From Pyrobaculum sp. (GTDB lineage Archaea > Thermoproteota > Thermoprotei > Thermoproteales > Thermoproteaceae), in the NCBI GenBank assembly GCA_009903905.1, contig WYEI01000275.1:1-6549 (forward strand): 6,549 bases of DNA. Direction: 5' to 3'. Each line of letters starts with the position of its first letter. Position 1 is the first letter of the stretch. Below, one piece after another: positions 5,448 to 6,549 of this stretch. The position numbers were made by a program, and so were the translations under genes. Below the pieces are notes generated by a model. The model worked only from the letters and a program-made list of their open reading frames with translations, ran no database searches and was not told the DNA's origin.

Positions 5448-6193
5448 GTCTTGTCCACCTCGGCGTCGAGGACGTTGGCGAGTTCTACTGTTTTCCTGTA
5501 CTTTTCACCGCCGGCCGATACGAAGACGACTCGTCTCTCTACCCTAATGGCGTCCGGGTGGCTCTCCACCAGTCTATACGTGTCCTCAGCCACCTGCCTG
5601 CTCCTCAGCTCTTCCTGGGCTAGCTCTGGGCGCTTCCAGATGTTGACTCTGCGTATAACATCTGGGCCGAACATGCGGATTAGCTTCTCAGCCACCCTCA
5701 ACGGGGCCTCTATCTCCCCCCGTTCGTAGCGGTATACGGTCTCTCTGGTGACACCCAACTCCTCCGCCAGCACGCCTAGGCTCATCCCCGCCTGCTCCCT
5801 CCGCTCCCTGAGTTTTCCTCCGTCTATCATTGCGGTAACTGCGCCGCGGCTTACTCTAAACGTGGGCTCCTCCCCGTTTAGGATATCTGTAAACGTTGAA
5901 AGCGACATGAACACAACGTCGTCTTTTACGTAGACCACGCCTCTTTGAAGTATCTGCCTCCTGACGCCGGAGACAACGCATATGCTTGACACGTCGGCGT
6001 ATTTGCTTAGCAGCTTCAGGTCCTTTAACGCGCTGTTGGGGACATCCTCGGCGTCGGTAGCCACCTTCAGCAGATACTTCTTGTCGTCGAACCTCGCCAC
6101 TAGGGTGTAGGCGTAGGGCCTGCTGACGTCTATGAACAACTGCTCCCCACGGCTCCTAACTATGTTAAGCGTCGCCTGCAGTAGCTTCTCCAC
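5444..6193 (-). CDS. Archaeal HTH-type transcriptional regulator (COG1395-like, Xre-type HTH)
   Basis: The protein has 249 residues from a GTG at 6193. The first 115 residues form an alpha/beta domain (FIDVSRPYAYTLVARFDDKKYLLKV and onward), which in this archaeal family resembles a nuclease-like fold. I see no clear catalytic motif. Residues 127-176 are a Xre/Cro-type helix-turn-helix: KLRERREQAGMSLGVLAEEL, then GVTRETVYRYERGEIEAP, then VAEKLIRMFG. The C-terminal 70 residues include AGGEKYRKTVELANVLDA. The layout matches the family listed as putative HTH-type transcriptional regulatory protein, found across archaea. It is first in the cluster, overlaps trm1 by 4 bp, and has an A/T-rich box 25-28 bp before its GTG, so it is likely leaderless. 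Its targets are unknown; autoregulation of the cluster is a guess. Confidence 0.85.
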   Translation of the reverse strand: MEKLLQATLNIVRSRGEQLFIDVSRPYAYTLVARFDDKKYLLKVATDAEDVPNSALKDLKLLSKYADVSSICVVSGVRRQILQRGVVYVKDDVVFMSLSTFTDILNGEEPTFRVSRGAVTAMIDGGKLRERREQAGMSLGVLAEELGVTRETVYRYERGEIEAPLRVAEKLIRMFGPDVIRRVNIWKRPELAQEELRSRQVAEDTYRLVESHPDAIRVERRVVFVSAGGEKYRKTVELANVLDAEVDKT

Positions 6194-6214
6194 TAAAAGT
6201 CCATATTATCCAGC

Positions 6215-6228
6215 TTAAAAAATTAAAA
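6215..6228. promoter_or_regulatory. Symmetric A/T-rich promoter element (TATA-like, both directions)
   Basis: Fourteen consecutive A/T bases (TTAAAAAATTAAAA) are centred at about 6221. On the minus strand this is about 28 bp (about 25 bp for the TTTTTAAG part) from the GTG of the HTH gene at 6193. On the plus strand it is about 26-28 bp before the candidate guide RNA that starts near 6250. Both spacings suit an archaeal TATA box. Confidence 0.5.
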
Positions 6229-6249
6229 CGGTTAATCTGTTCATATACG

Positions 6250-6299
6250 GTGAAGAGACCTGGCAAGGCCTACAGATGACGAATCACTTCATGCGCTGA
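6250..6299 (+). ncRNA. Candidate C/D box guide sRNA (2'-O-methylation guide)
   Basis: The order and spacing fit a compact Thermoproteales C/D sRNA of about 50 nt. A C box GTGAAGA (6250-6256) is one base off RTGATGA. Next come a 13-nt guide (gacctggcaaggc, 6257-6269), a weak D' box CTAC (6270-6273), and a C' box ATGACGA (6276-6282, one base off consensus). A 13-nt guide (atcacttcatgcg, 6283-6295) and a perfect D box CTGA (6296-6299) complete it. Such RNAs bind L7Ae, Nop5 and fibrillarin and direct methylation of the target base paired five positions upstream of D or D'. The predicted targets would contain CGCATGAAGTGAT and GCCTTGCCAGGTC. I cannot assign them to rRNA or tRNA sites. The weak D' box and two imperfect C-type boxes keep this a candidate. 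Confidence 0.5.
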
Positions 6300-6302
6300 C
6301 TA

Positions 6303-6312
6303 AGTTTATATG
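6303..6312 (+). promoter_or_regulatory. TATA box of the PUA-protein gene
   Basis: AGTTTATATG has its A/T core (TTTATAT) centred near 6308, about 25 bp before the GTG start at 6333. No ribosome-binding motif lies in between, which indicates a leaderless transcript. The box begins only a few bases after the D box of the candidate guide RNA. Confidence 0.65.
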
Positions 6313-6332
6313 GCACTGGATTCCTCCTTCAC

Positions 6333-6549
6333 GTGAAGCGCATTAGGCTCAGCAACAGAGAAATAAGGGAGCTACGCGAGGCGAATAGGTTCATGGCGCC
6401 GGTTCTGGAGGGGGCCGACGTGGTGGAGATTGCGCCGCTGTCGGAGAGAGAACACCTATACTTAGTTGACGGGGAGGCGCTTTTCCTAAAGATAATCCAT
6501 AATGTGGGGGAGTACTTAGTGCCGACGCTTTTCCTCATATACAAGTCTG
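6333..6549 (+). CDS. Pre-PUA/PUA-domain RNA-binding protein, N-terminal part (3' partial)
   Basis: Seventy-two codons are visible from a GTG at 6333 before the window ends. The sequence MKRIRLSNREIRELREANRF is followed by EGADVVEIAPL, LYLVDGEALFLK and YLVPTLFLIYKS. It follows the pattern of the archaeal pre-PUA domain (DUF1947-like; the MCT-1/Tma20-related family), in which a short helix is followed by a VE-rich strand, a VDG turn, and a VPTL segment leading to the C-terminal PUA domain. Full-length members have about 150-160 residues; the PUA domain itself would lie beyond the window. These proteins are thought to bind structured RNA or ribosomes. The gene diverges from the HTH/trm1 cluster. 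Family assignment is from pattern recall. Confidence 0.7.
   Translation, partial: MKRIRLSNREIRELREANRFMAPVLEGADVVEIAPLSEREHLYLVDGEALFLKIIHNVGEYLVPTLFLIYKS

Noticed and set aside
6329..6544. Minus-strand open frame at the right end
   Set aside because: It is antisense to the PUA-family gene, which has a TATA box, a start and a family pattern; the antisense frame is Ser-rich without motifs.
1..6549. CRISPR arrays, tRNA or rRNA genes, transposase or integrase genes
   Set aside because: I found no regularly spaced repeats, no tRNA-like cloverleaf or conserved TTCGAATC-type arm, and no transposase or recombinase motifs in any frame.

Overview
The window looks like a chromosomal segment of a hyperthermophilic crenarchaeon of the Thermoproteales, most likely Pyrobaculum or a close relative. 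The reasons are: archaeal-only conserved families (UPF0200, UPF0201, a COG1395-type HTH regulator, a pre-PUA/PUA protein, archaeal Trm1); A/T-rich TATA-like boxes about 25 bp ahead of start codons that have no leader; frequent GTG starts; and a large protein remnant that I recognise from memory as the paREP2b repeat family first described in Pyrobaculum aerophilum. No database search was possible, so family names rest on recalled motifs.

Left part (1-545, + strand): the 3' end of a tRNA guanine-N2 methyltransferase gene of the Trm-G10 type, open at the window edge.

Middle (546-3348): a roughly 2.8 kb accessory block. On the minus strand it holds one decayed paREP2b reading frame, broken by an in-frame TAG near 2450, a +1 shift near 1925 and a +1 shift near 782, and cut at its N-terminal side near 2830. 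On the plus strand it holds a small unrecognised protein gene (2989-3255), preceded in the same frame by a coding-like fragment that ends in a TAG touching its ATG. After the block, at 3349-3412, is a shortened second copy of the 3' end of the methyltransferase gene. The block is therefore flanked by direct copies of its neighbour's 3' end. This suggests that the methyltransferase gene and the UPF0201 gene once met tail to tail, and that the block was inserted or recombined between them with duplication of the target.

Right part (3409-6193, minus strand): a compact cluster in the order HTH regulator, trm1, UPF0200 P-loop kinase-like protein, UPF0201 protein. Two of its junctions are 4-bp start/stop overlaps (GTGA and ATGA). 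The third is a short gap carrying a TATA-like box that could start a second transcript. Together with the left-hand gene, the locus groups two tRNA guanine-N2 methyltransferases (G10 and G26 types) with probable RNA- or nucleotide-related proteins.

Right end (6194-6549): a 139-bp divergent intergenic region holds a symmetric A/T-rich element, a candidate 50-nt C/D box guide RNA (6250-6299), and a TATA box for a leaderless PUA-family protein gene that runs off the window.
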